DNA of 17,569 nucleotides, from assembly GCA_963169055.1 (NCBI GenBank), contig CAUJFU010000307.1, positions 1-17,569 of the forward strand. The letters run 5' to 3'. Of this stretch, positions 5,686-13,439 are shown one piece after another. The stretch comes from Myxococcota bacterium (GTDB lineage Bacteria > Myxococcota_C > UBA6777). Position 1 is the first letter of the stretch. Each line of letters starts with the position of its first letter. A program made the translations under genes and the position numbers. The notes beneath the pieces are model-generated. The model was not told the DNA's origin. It worked only from the letters and a program-made list of their open reading frames with translations, and ran no database searches.

Positions 5686-7293
5686 ATGCAAGCAAACCAA
5701 ACATGGGAGCAATTTTGCGAAAGCTACTGGTGGGACAAGGCTGTCCCAGTGCGCCTCGATCTGAGTCGGATGGGCATCCCAACGGCTTTTTGGAAAGAGA
5801 TCGCCCCCAAGATGCAAGCGGCCTTTGAAGAGATGCAACAACTCGAACAGGGCGCGATCGCCAACCCCGACGAACAGCGGATGGTTGGGCATTATTGGTT
5901 GCGCGATCCCAAGCGCGCTCCTGATCCAACGATCCGCGCCGAGATCGAGCAAAGCGTCCAGCGCATCAAAGAATTCGCACACGCCATCCACACCGGCCAA
6001 CTCCGCCCCACCACCCAACCCATGTTTACGCGCTTTTTGCAGATCGGCATCGGTGGTTCGGCCCTTGGGCCTCAGCTTGTGTACGATGCCCTGCGTTCTC
6101 CCCGCGATGAGATGGAAGGCTTTTTCCTCGACAATACCGATCCCGATGGAATCGACCGATTGATCGGCGATCTTGGCGAACAGATCGCTTCGACCTTGGT
6201 CTTGATCGTCTCGAAGTCGGGCGGCACCAAAGAAACAGCCAACGGGATGTTGGAACTCAAAGCAGCCTTTGAAGCGCGAGGACTGCCCTTTGAGCGCCAC
6301 GCCGTCGCGATCACAGGAACAGGAAGCAAGCTCGATGATCTGGCCCAACAGACGGGGATGTTAGACACCTTCCCGATCTGGGACTGGGTGGGAGGCCGTA
6401 CCTCCTTGTTTTCGCCCGTTGGTTTGTTGCCTGCGGCCCTCCAAGGCATAGACATCGACCAACTGCTCGCAGGAGCCGCCGTGATGGACGAATGCACTCG
6501 CCGCGCAGATCTCAACAATCCCGCTGCTCGGCTTGCAGCGAGCTGGTACTTTGCAGGAGATGGCCGTGGACAACGTGCGATGGTGGTCTTGCCCTACAAA
6601 GATCGGCTGCTTTTGCTCAGCCGCTACTTGCAACAGCTTGTGATGGAATCGCTCGGAAAAGAACTCGACCGCGATCAACAAGTCGTCCACCAAGGACTCG
6701 CTGTATACGGCAACAAAGGTTCCACCGATCAACACGCTTTCGTTCAACAATTGCGCGATGGAGCCGACGATTTTTTTGTGACCTTTGTCGAAGTCCTCTT
6801 GGATCGCAAAGGCCGATCCTTCGAGGTCGAAGACGAGATCACCAGCGGCGATTACCTGCTTGGCTTCTTGTACGGAACCCGACAAGCCCTATGGGAAAGC
6901 GGAAAACGCTCACTCCACATCACTCTCCCCGATACTTCTCCCGCAAGCCTCGCCATGCTGATCGCACTCTTTGAACGGGCTGTCGGCCTTTACGCCTCGC
7001 TCATCAACATCAACGCCTACCATCAACCCGGCGTCGAGGCAGGAAAGAAAGCCGCAGGCGCGTTCCTTGCGCTACAAAAACAACTCCTTACCTTCCTACG
7101 CGCCCATCCCCACGAAGCGTTCTCTATCCCGCAGCTTGCCCGTTCCCTCCAATACCCACAACAAACCGATGCCCTATTTTATATCGCCGAACATCTCGCT
7201 GCCAATCAACGCTTGATCGCCTCGGATGCACCGCCACTTGCGCGCACCTATCAATTCAAAAGTCAACCCACCGCAGGCCGCCCCCTTCATTAG
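5686..7293 (+). CDS. pgi: Glucose-6-phosphate isomerase
   Basis: Cytoplasmic enzyme interconverting glucose-6-phosphate and fructose-6-phosphate in glycolysis and gluconeogenesis. The ATG at 5686 has CGGAG 9 nt upstream and gives 535 residues; the longer frame from 5578 adds a lysine/proline-rich low-complexity tail that is not family-like. Visible motifs are GIGGSALGP (121-129), SKSGGTKET (176-184), VGGRTSLFSPVGLLP (235-249, family signature), MESLGKEL with the probable catalytic glutamate E321, KGSTDQH with H350, and NAYHQPGVEAGKKAA with the catalytic lysine near 454. The wording of several blocks (ANPDEQRMVGHYWLRDP, GNKGSTDQHAFVQQLRDG) recalls the cyanobacterial-type PGI subgroup more than the E. 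coli one; this is from memory. A C-terminal stretch after about residue 470 resembles a small winged-helix-like tail. The gene ends in TAG, and glmU starts 67 bp later. Confidence 0.95.
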   Translation: MQANQTWEQFCESYWWDKAVPVRLDLSRMGIPTAFWKEIAPKMQAAFEEMQQLEQGAIANPDEQRMVGHYWLRDPKRAPDPTIRAEIEQSVQRIKEFAHAIHTGQLRPTTQPMFTRFLQIGIGGSALGPQLVYDALRSPRDEMEGFFLDNTDPDGIDRLIGDLGEQIASTLVLIVSKSGGTKETANGMLELKAAFEARGLPFERHAVAITGTGSKLDDLAQQTGMLDTFPIWDWVGGRTSLFSPVGLLPAALQGIDIDQLLAGAAVMDECTRRADLNNPAARLAASWYFAGDGRGQRAMVVLPYKDRLLLLSRYLQQLVMESLGKELDRDQQVVHQGLAVYGNKGSTDQHAFVQQLRDGADDFFVTFVEVLLDRKGRSFEVEDEITSGDYLLGFLYGTRQALWESGKRSLHITLPDTSPASLAMLIALFERAVGLYASLININAYHQPGVEAGKKAAGAFLALQKQLLTFLRAHPHEAFSIPQLARSLQYPQQTDALFYIAEHLAANQRLIASDAPPLARTYQFKSQPTAGRPLH

Positions 7294-7360
7294 AAGCAGC
7301 GGCTTGTTAAAACCCCATTCCTCCGCAGTCATCACCCTTTCGCGCCAAAGGAGCCTTTGC

Positions 7361-8341
7361 TTGTCTACCCACGATCTCAACGTCTTGATCCTCGCCGCAG
7401 GCAAGGGAACGCGCATGCGTTCGCAGCTTGCCAAAGTTCTCCATCCCATCGGCGGAATCCCACTCGCTGCGCATCCCGTCCACCTCGCGCAATCGCTCTC
7501 TCCCCAACGCATCGTCTTGATCATCGGCCACCAAGCCGAAGCCGTACAAACCCAACTCGATGCGCGTTTTGGCCAAGGCACCTTGCGCTACGCCCTCCAA
7601 GCCGAACAACGCGGCACCGCACATGCCGTCCAATGCGCCAAAGAACACCTCCTCGATGGACCCCGTGAAGTCTTGCTATTGTGCGGAGACGTCCCGCTTT
7701 TGGGCGAAGACACCTTGCGAGAGATGCTTCGCCGAAAAGACCAAACCAACGCAACCATCGGCATGATCACCTTTGAAGCTGACGACCCAACAGGCTACGG
7801 GCGGATCGTTCGAGACGAACAAGGCAAGGTTCAAAAGATCCAAGAACACAAAGATTGCAACACCACCGAACGCTTGATCAAAGAATGCAATGCCGCGATC
7901 TATCTCGTAGCACGGGACTTTTTGCTTGATGCCCTCGATCGCATCGACAACCACAACGCCCAAGGTGAATTTTATCTGACCGATATCGTCAAGCTCGCCG
8001 TCCAACAGCACCGTCACGTCGAAGCCTTGATCGTCAAAGATGCCGTCGAAGTCATGGGCGTCAACGACCGCGCACAACTCGCCTTCCTCGAACAAGAATG
8101 GCTCCATCGGCGCCAACAAGCCCTGATGAAACAAGGCGTCACGCTCCATCTTCCCCAAACCATCTGGCTTGATTACGACGTACGCATCGACTGCGACGCC
8201 GAGATCGGCCCCCACTGCGCCTTTTATGGTCAAACCCACATCGGCGAAGGCGCTCAGATCGGCGCGGGTGTCTACCTCAAAAACACCAACGTCCCCGCCC
8301 ATACGGCGCTTTCACCACGCACCGCACACGGCTTCGCATGA
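7361..8341 (+). CDS. glmU: Short GlmU-type N-acetylglucosamine-1-P uridylyltransferase
   Basis: The nucleotidyltransferase makes UDP-GlcNAc from UTP and GlcNAc-1-P for peptidoglycan and LPS precursors. TTG at 7361 has AAAGGAG 7 nt upstream, giving 326 residues; an upstream ATG (7226) overlaps pgi and lies in the wrong context. The Rossmann-like domain shows LILAAGKGTRM (9-19), AKVLHP (24-29), the uridine-binding block QAEQRGTAHAV (80-90), LCGDVPLL with metal-binding D111, and NAQGEFYLTDIV. After about residue 255 there are only about three left-handed beta-helix (hexapeptide) turns (DCDAEIGPHC, THIGEGAQIGAGVYL), and the protein then ends. The acetyltransferase active site of bifunctional GlmU (usually about 450 residues) is absent. 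The sequence after the TGA does not restore it in any frame I checked. It is therefore probably monofunctional. Confidence 0.85.
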   Translation: MSTHDLNVLILAAGKGTRMRSQLAKVLHPIGGIPLAAHPVHLAQSLSPQRIVLIIGHQAEAVQTQLDARFGQGTLRYALQAEQRGTAHAVQCAKEHLLDGPREVLLLCGDVPLLGEDTLREMLRRKDQTNATIGMITFEADDPTGYGRIVRDEQGKVQKIQEHKDCNTTERLIKECNAAIYLVARDFLLDALDRIDNHNAQGEFYLTDIVKLAVQQHRHVEALIVKDAVEVMGVNDRAQLAFLEQEWLHRRQQALMKQGVTLHLPQTIWLDYDVRIDCDAEIGPHCAFYGQTHIGEGAQIGAGVYLKNTNVPAHTALSPRTAHGFA

Positions 8342-8705
8342 AGCTTGGCGCTTCAAAAAGACCAAATCACTCCGACAAAAGTCTACATAGCGCATTCGTT
8401 CGATCCTGTTCTGCTCGCGCACAAAAAACAAATCACGCAGATCGACGATACTATCAGGAGCGCATCGCACAAAATGCTACGAAATCCGCAGGGTGTGTGA
8501 TCGAAAAACGTAGGGGCAGTCCCCTGTGGCTGCCCGACAATAGGGCGTCTACAGCGGATCACACCGACACGCAGATCACACACATCTTGGATATCGTATG
8601 AGCGAGGTTTCACCCGCATCAAAGAGCAAAAAGCGCGTATCTACCGAAGAAAAGAACGATCGTTGAGCTTAAAAAGCAAAGAGATCACAAGCGATGGAGG
8701 TTTTC
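8342..8705. other. 364-bp intergenic region with a REP-like unit
   Basis: No supported gene. It contains the repeat at 8493-8583 and otherwise AT-richer sequence leading to the start of the exported protein gene. Confidence 0.6.
8493..8583. repeat. REP-like palindromic unit
   Basis: GTGTGTGATC (8493-8502) is complementary to GATCACACAC (8574-8583), and the shorter GATCACAC also recurs at 8557-8564. Between them lies TAGGGGCAGTCCCCTGTGG plus CTGCCC (8511-8535), in which GGGCAG pairs with CTGCCC. TAGGGCG follows at 8541-8547. The inner motif resembles GGGGCAG...CTGCCC repeats scattered in many genomes. Confidence 0.6.
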
Positions 8706-9593
8706 GTGGAAACAAAACGATGGTGGGGATGGCTGTTGGGTTGCCTTGTCGGCTTGGGGTGGAGTGCTTCACCCGCTCAAGCGACCTTGTTGGTGTACCG
8801 CAGCCTCGACCAACAGATCCAAACCGCCGCAAGCATCGTGCGTGGCCGTGTCTTGCACAAGCACAGCTTTATCTACCACGGCAACGGACACATCTACACG
8901 GACGTTCGTCTACACGTCCTTGAAACGTTCAAGGGCCAAGCCCCCCACGAACTGGTGCTCCGACAACTCGGTGGTACGGTAGGCGAGCGCACGACATTCA
9001 TCGCGGGTGCTGCGCGCTTTTCCCTCGGTGAAGAGGTCGTCGTCTTCTTGGAAGCCCTTCGCCAACCCGGCTTTCTCTTTGTCCAAGATCTCGGCGCTGG
9101 AAAATACACCGTCTTTCTTCACGAAGGACGAACCCTGATCCGCCGATCCGTCGAGGGTCTCGCCTTTTACCGCCACACCTCCAACGCTGCGGATCGCATC
9201 CGCACTCCCCAATTCAGCGAACGCCCCCTTGATATCGAGATGTTGCGCCAACGTGTTCAGATCCTTCAGCAACAACCGACGCTTCATCTGCTCAAATCCC
9301 CCCCACAACGCTTTGAAGAACGACTGCAACGCGCCAAAGAGTCGATCACACCGCCCCTACCCGTTCCACAACATCTTCCCGCCTTCCAAGATCCCCGTCA
9401 CCCCTTCCGTTCCATTCACGACCAAAGCACACAAAAGACCGTCCCCCTCCGCGTCTTACAAAAACAACGGCTGCCTTTCTTCGTCACCCCGCTACGCGGC
9501 GCACTCCTCCAAAAACGCCTTCGTTCCGCTCCTTCTCTGCTCTCTCCCACCAACCCCAACGCACCATCTCCCTCGCAAGGAGGCTCCCGATGA
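8706..9593 (+). CDS. Exported protein of unknown function, paired with the matrixin gene
   Basis: GTG at 8706 has GGAGG 5 nt upstream; an in-frame ATG at 8694 lies before that Shine-Dalgarno and is the alternative. From GTG the protein is 295 residues with a signal peptide (KRWWGWLLGCLVGLGWSASP) and probable cleavage after AQA near residue 26. Residues about 30-140 form a beta-rich block (IVRGRVLHKHS, IYTDVRLHVLETFKG, LRQLGGTVGE, FSLGEEVVVFLE). This looks like one compact extracellular domain. The last 100 residues are Pro/Gln/Arg/Ser-rich and probably disordered. No enzyme motif is visible. Its TGA overlaps the ATG of the downstream matrixin-like protease (ATGA), so the two are co-translated. 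A role in handling, inhibiting or anchoring that protease is only an inference from the pairing. Confidence 0.8.
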   Translation: METKRWWGWLLGCLVGLGWSASPAQATLLVYRSLDQQIQTAASIVRGRVLHKHSFIYHGNGHIYTDVRLHVLETFKGQAPHELVLRQLGGTVGERTTFIAGAARFSLGEEVVVFLEALRQPGFLFVQDLGAGKYTVFLHEGRTLIRRSVEGLAFYRHTSNAADRIRTPQFSERPLDIEMLRQRVQILQQQPTLHLLKSPPQRFEERLQRAKESITPPLPVPQHLPAFQDPRHPFRSIHDQSTQKTVPLRVLQKQRLPFFVTPLRGALLQKRLRSAPSLLSPTNPNAPSPSQGGSR

Positions 9594-11908
9594 TCCGCAT
9601 GATCCGCACACACACCACCCCCACAATGCCACCGCGCAAACCTGCATCTTCTACAAAGTACCGTCTATTCGGGCTTTGGGTGGCGTTGCTTGGTTTCTTT
9701 GCGTTGCCTTCTGCCCATGCCTACAAGCAGATCGTCACCAACACAGGAAAAACCGCCAAATGGCCGAAGCTGCCGATTACATGGTTCTACAACCCCAACG
9801 GCTTCACTCAGATCAGCCAGCAACAAATGATCACCGTGATGCAGAATGCCTTCCAACAATGGGCTTCTCCCACATGCACCAGCTTCCGCGCAAACTACGG
9901 CGGACTCAGCCAGAGCCTCTGGAGCCAATTTGACGGAAACAACGTACTCGTTTGGAACAGCACCATCCCTAGCGCGCAATTCCCTACAGCACTCGCCCTC
10001 ATGGTTCCCAACATCAATCCAACAACGGGCGACTTTCTCGATGCCGATATCATCTTTAACTCCAGCTACCAGTGGTCCACCCAACCCGTGGGCCAACAAT
10101 TCGATGTGATCGGAACGATCACCCACGAGATCGGTCACGTCGTCGGTCTCGATCACACCAACGTCACCGATGCTACGATGTTTCCAACGGCAGCCCCCGG
10201 CTTGTGTCCTTGCCGCACCCTCAAACAAGACGATATCAACGGCGTTTGCGCGATCTACCCAAGCGGAACCAACCCGGGCGGAGGCAAAGCGGGCGCAACC
10301 TGCTCTGTTCCCGCCGATTGTGCAAGCGGATTCACCTGTGTTCTCGCAACGCCACAAAGCACCTCGGGCGTCTGTCTCACCGATTGCACCAATACAGGCG
10401 GCTTTTGCGCTTCTGGCGAAAAATGCACCGCCCTCACCACAGGTACATCCGTTTGCGCCTGCCAAAGCAACACTGATTGCAACAACGGAAAAACTTGCCA
10501 AAACTACCAATGCACGGGAGGTTCCACAAGCGGGAATCGCAAGCTTGGCGAAGTCTGTGATGCCCAAAACCTCTGCGCCACAGGACTCAACTGCGTGATC
10601 CTCCAACAAGGCGCAAACAGCGGCATCTGCTTTGAAGATTGCACCACGACACGCGCCTGTCCCAACGGCGAAACCTGCAGATCGCTCACCAACGGCACCG
10701 CTGCCTGCGCTTGCCAAGGCGACAGCGAATGCAGCGGCGGAAAAGTTTGCACCTCCGATCTGCGATGCAGCAACACCAACAATCGACGCAAGCTCGGCGA
10801 ACCTTGCGATACCAACATCCTTTGCGAAGCAGGTCTCACTTGTGTTGCAACTTCTCAAGGCGCAACTGCGGGCGTTTGCCTCGCCTTGTGTACAACCACA
10901 GGCACTTGTGTCACAGGAGAAAAATGCTACGACGTTGGCAACGGCCAAAAAGCCTGCGCTTGCCAAAACGACAGCGATTGCACCAACGGCAAGTCATGCC
11001 AAAGCTCCCGCTGTATCGGCGGTTCCAACCAAGGCGCACGCGAAGGCGAAGCCTGCAATCCCAACTGCGAAGCAGGACTCAACTGCTTCGGAAACCCCAC
11101 CAACGGCGGGATCTGCGTCCGCCCCTGCCAGTCCAACACAGAATGCACGGGGGCCAACAAACGCTGCGATACCAACAATCGCTACTGCGTCCCCGAAAAT
11201 CCGGGAACTCGCAAACGCGGCGAAGTCTGCGACAACCAAAACCTCTGCATCACAGGACTTTTTTGTACCGTACTCCAACAAGGCGCATCCACGGGCATCT
11301 GCTTTCCTGTCTGTAATCCCCAAGCCACGGCCCCTTGTTCGGGGGGTGAACGGTGCGCCCAACTCTCAGGCAGCAACAGCGGCGTCTGTATCTGCCAACA
11401 AGACAGCGAATGCAGTGGTGGCGGAACTTGCCAACAATACGTCTGCAAAGGCAGCGTCAACCCCGGAACTTGCACCGTCGACACCGATTGCTCCTCTACG
11501 GATATCTGCCGAAACACCCGCTGCGTCCCCCGAAATAGCTGCCAAAGCAACGCCGACTGCGGCGCTAACCTTGTTTGTCAAAACAACCTCTGCACCACCA
11601 AACCCAGTCCCGAACCTCCCCCACCCGACGGCGGAACCAACCCCGGGTCCTGCGATCCCGCCTGTGTAGCAGGCACTTATTGTCAAAAAGGCCGCTGTAT
11701 CACCACACCCGAATGTCTCAAAAACGAAGACTGCAATTCTCGCTCAACCTGCCAAGAATACGCTTGCATCCCCATCCCGCTCCCTGAAACCACCCCCCCC
11801 AAAACAGGATGCCAATCCCACGACACCACCCCGCTCTCTTTTTTCCTACTCTTCCTCCTGCTCGCCCTCGTACCCTTCTTCCGCCAACAACACCGCCCAC
11901 GTTTCTGA
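9590..11908 (+). CDS. Secreted matrixin-like (M10) metalloprotease with Cys-rich repeats and sorting tail
   Basis: ATG at 9590 has AAGGAGG 6 nt upstream and overlaps the preceding stop; 772 residues. A long basic n-region is followed by a hydrophobic core and probable cleavage after SAHA at residue 44. The catalytic domain (about 45-225) has the metzincin zinc site HEIGHVVGLDH at 179-189 with E180 as general base, and a Met-turn candidate at M197 (DATMFP). A terminal segment CRTLKQDDINGVCAIYP is typical of matrixins. Residues 235-735 are Cys-rich units containing patterns such as CxxxxDCxxGxxC and KLGExCD...C.TGL.C, with unit starts near residues 317, 400, 484 and 541. The C-terminus has a Cys, then a hydrophobic stretch (SFFLLFLLLALVPFF), then Arg/His/Lys, like MYXO-CTERM cell-surface sorting signals. 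No propeptide cysteine switch is evident. The substrate is unknown. Confidence 0.88.
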   Translation: MIRMIRTHTTPTMPPRKPASSTKYRLFGLWVALLGFFALPSAHAYKQIVTNTGKTAKWPKLPITWFYNPNGFTQISQQQMITVMQNAFQQWASPTCTSFRANYGGLSQSLWSQFDGNNVLVWNSTIPSAQFPTALALMVPNINPTTGDFLDADIIFNSSYQWSTQPVGQQFDVIGTITHEIGHVVGLDHTNVTDATMFPTAAPGLCPCRTLKQDDINGVCAIYPSGTNPGGGKAGATCSVPADCASGFTCVLATPQSTSGVCLTDCTNTGGFCASGEKCTALTTGTSVCACQSNTDCNNGKTCQNYQCTGGSTSGNRKLGEVCDAQNLCATGLNCVILQQGANSGICFEDCTTTRACPNGETCRSLTNGTAACACQGDSECSGGKVCTSDLRCSNTNNRRKLGEPCDTNILCEAGLTCVATSQGATAGVCLALCTTTGTCVTGEKCYDVGNGQKACACQNDSDCTNGKSCQSSRCIGGSNQGAREGEACNPNCEAGLNCFGNPTNGGICVRPCQSNTECTGANKRCDTNNRYCVPENPGTRKRGEVCDNQNLCITGLFCTVLQQGASTGICFPVCNPQATAPCSGGERCAQLSGSNSGVCICQQDSECSGGGTCQQYVCKGSVNPGTCTVDTDCSSTDICRNTRCVPRNSCQSNADCGANLVCQNNLCTTKPSPEPPPPDGGTNPGSCDPACVAGTYCQKGRCITTPECLKNEDCNSRSTCQEYACIPIPLPETTPPKTGCQSHDTTPLSFFLLFLLLALVPFFRQQHRPRF

Positions 11909-12032
11909 TACCCATCCCCATCAGAGCAACTCGTTGAGATGGTTTCGCCCATATCGAGAGCGGGCTTGTGATGGTTTCGCTTTGTTCGCTTTCCGTGTCT
12001 TCCGTGCATTCTGTGGGATGCTGTCTTTTTCC

Positions 12033-12061
12033 TTGACATCTTCAAGTCTTTCGACTAAAAC
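12033..12061 (+). promoter_or_regulatory. Sigma70-type promoter of rplU-rpmA
   Basis: Perfect TTGACA (12033-12038), 17-nt spacer, TAAAAC (12056-12061). Transcription would begin near 12068, leaving a leader of about 214 nt. The same architecture (TTGACA-N17-TAAAAA) occurs at 13105. Confidence 0.65.
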
Positions 12062-12078
12062 TGCTCCACTCTTTTTGT

Positions 12079-12116
12079 GGATAACTGCGGCATCGTGCAA
12101 AAAAAGCCGTCTATCC
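12079..12116 (+). promoter_or_regulatory. Possible structured rplU leader hairpin
   Basis: GGATA (12079-12083) pairs with TATCC (12112-12116), and inside it CGGC (12088-12091) pairs with GCCG (12106-12109) around an A-rich loop. Autogenous control is common for ribosomal-protein operons, but no known L21 leader consensus is recognised. Confidence 0.3.
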
Positions 12117-12281
12117 GACCTTTCTTGCTTTGAGAGTACCTCCTCCACGAGACCTCTATCTTGCCCTTCCCCACGAAAAGATCTTCGCGATGTCCACCTC
12201 CTCTCCTACGCAAACAGCGTCTCATCGTTTCTGTGCGATGCTCGCTTGCGTTCGACCACTTAGTCAAAAGGATTGCCCCCC

Positions 12282-12611
12282 ATGTATGCGGTCATTCAAA
12301 CCGGCGGTAAGCAGTACCGTGTCAAAGAAGGCGACATGTTCTTTGTCGAAAAACTGCCTGGAGAAAAAAATCAGAAGATCGTCTTTGACAACATCCTCAT
12401 GGTCAGCGGTGACAGCGGCCTCCAGATCGGAACGCCCACCCTGCAAACGGCTCGCGTCGCCTGCGAAGTCGTCGAGCAGTTCCGCGCCAAAAAGATCCTT
12501 GTCTTCAAAGTCAAACGACGCAAAAAATACCGCAACCGTCAAGGACATCGCCAATACTACACCCGCTTGCGCGTGGTGCAGATCGCTGCCGACGGTCAAA
12601 TCAAAGACTAA
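12282..12611 (+). CDS. rplU: 50S ribosomal protein L21
   Basis: Large-subunit protein that binds 23S rRNA and lies next to L20. ATG at 12282 with AAGGA 9 nt upstream gives 109 residues, slightly longer than the usual 103; an in-frame TTG at 12273 is the alternative. The N-terminus MYAVIQTGGKQYRV and the C-terminal signature KVKRRKKYRNRQGHRQ followed by YYTRLRV (76-97) are diagnostic. There is one cysteine (C61). rpmA follows after 97 bp, with a terminator-like hairpin between them. Confidence 0.97.
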   Translation: MYAVIQTGGKQYRVKEGDMFFVEKLPGEKNQKIVFDNILMVSGDSGLQIGTPTLQTARVACEVVEQFRAKKILVFKVKRRKKYRNRQGHRQYYTRLRVVQIAADGQIKD

Positions 12612-12627
12612 CTCACGAAATACACAC

Positions 12628-12661
12628 AAAAAAAGCGGATCACATCACGATCCCTCTTTTT
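12628..12661 (+). terminator. Hairpin between rplU and rpmA, partial terminator or attenuator
   Basis: AAAAAG (12630-12635) pairs with CTTTTT (12656-12661) and GGATC (12637-12641) with GATCC (12649-12653), around loop ACATCAC. The stem is AT-rich below a 5-bp GC-containing core and ends in T residues, so it may lower but not abolish readthrough into rpmA. Confidence 0.45.
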
Positions 12662-12708
12662 AACCCCCCAACGGCCCCCCAAAGGCCGCGCGGTAGGAGC
12701 TCAGACTT

Positions 12709-12990
12709 ATGGCTACAAAAAAAGGTGGTGGTAGTACCCGAAACGGTCGCGATAGCGCTGGCCAGCGGCGCGGCCTCAAAAAATCTGGCGGCCAAGCTGT
12801 GATCGCCGGAAATATCCTTGTCCGCCAACTCGGAACCAAGTTCCATCCCGGAATCAACGTCGGCATGGGCCGCGATTACACGCTCTTCGCATTGGTCGAT
12901 GGCATCGTGACTTTCGAAGTCAAAGATCGTGGTCGCAAGGCCATCAGCGTGTACCCCGCCCAAGAAGACAACGCCGTCGCTGCCCCCTGA
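12709..12990 (+). CDS. rpmA: 50S ribosomal protein L27
   Basis: 93-residue large-subunit protein near the peptidyl-transferase centre, where its N-terminal tail contacts tRNA 3' ends. ATG at 12709 has GGAG 9 nt upstream. [16 protein letters not shown] at the start, then [20 protein letters not shown] and [14 protein letters not shown] are the family hallmarks. The first residues ATKKGG match the standard mature N-terminus with T in place of H, and there is no N-terminal propeptide of the Firmicutes type. The gene ends with TGA. It follows rplU; obgE is next but only after 926 bp. Confidence 0.97.
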   Translation: MATKKGGGSTRNGRDSAGQRRGLKKSGGQAVIAGNILVRQLGTKFHPGINVGMGRDYTLFALVDGIVTFEVKDRGRKAISVYPAQEDNAVAAP

Positions 12991-13104
12991 CCTTCCCCAA
13001 CTGCTCCCTCCAACACGCACCCGTTCTCTCTCGCCAAAAAAACGTAGCAACAGCCCTTCACCTCTCGTTTTTTTAACGAACATAAAAAAAATTTGAAATA
13101 CAAT

Positions 13105-13133
13105 TTGACATTTACACCAAAGACCCATAAAAA
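13105..13133 (+). promoter_or_regulatory. Strong sigma70-type promoter in the rpmA-obgE gap
   Basis: TTGACA (13105-13110), 17-nt spacer, TAAAAA (13128-13133), preceded by an A/T-rich stretch (13073-13104) like an UP element. The A/T richness stands out against the surrounding DNA. Its transcript would run toward obgE through the repeat region. Confidence 0.6.
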
Positions 13134-13220
13134 AGGGCCTCAACCAAGTGACAGCCCATCGCTCAAGTGAGATCACTTTCTCCTCTTCGCGCTGAACTTC
13201 TTGATCGAAACCCTGTAGAT

Positions 13221-13250
13221 GCGACCCGCGCCTGTGAATACGCCCAACCC
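13221..13250. repeat. 30-bp direct repeat, copy 1
   Basis: This 30-mer, starting GCGACCCGCGCCTGTG and ending CGCCCAACCC, recurs without change at 13486-13515. The flanks differ. Confidence 0.8.
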
Positions 13251-13439
13251 ATTCCTGTGCTACTTCACACGCTCGCTCGACTTCACGCGCTTACGGCCCT
13301 GAAACGCTCGCTGTTCATGTTCTCTTCCATGCTCGCGTTCCCCGTTCGCACAAAGCTCAAGTTGATACAGCAAACGCGCACACGCAAGTTCCCCGCAGAA
13401 AAAAATTTCGCACTCGATCTCAAACACAAAGGAACAAGA

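Larger units (their letters stand above)
11909..12281. other. 373-bp gap: promoter and leader of rplU
   Basis: No supported gene. It contains three tandem 9-mers beginning TTCCGTG/TTCTGTG (11991-12017), the promoter at 12033-12061 and a leader of about 214 nt with a hairpin at 12079-12116. A weak CTGAT...ATCAG dyad at about 11904-11923, without a T-run, is the only candidate end signal for the protease gene. Confidence 0.6.

Noticed and set aside
8342-8501. Readthrough of the glmU TGA to give a longer, functional protein
   Set aside because: The frame stays open for about 56 codons after the TGA, but the translation has no hexapeptide turns or acetyltransferase motif.
9665-10966. 433-residue minus-strand frame opposite the protease gene
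   Set aside because: Its Ala/Cys/Gly-rich translation is the antisense shadow of the Cys-rich repeats and of the C-ending codons of the real gene.
10632-11669. 345-residue plus-strand frame overlapping the Cys-rich region
   Set aside because: Ala/Thr/Pro/Lys-rich low-complexity frame-shift shadow of the repeats, with no family likeness.
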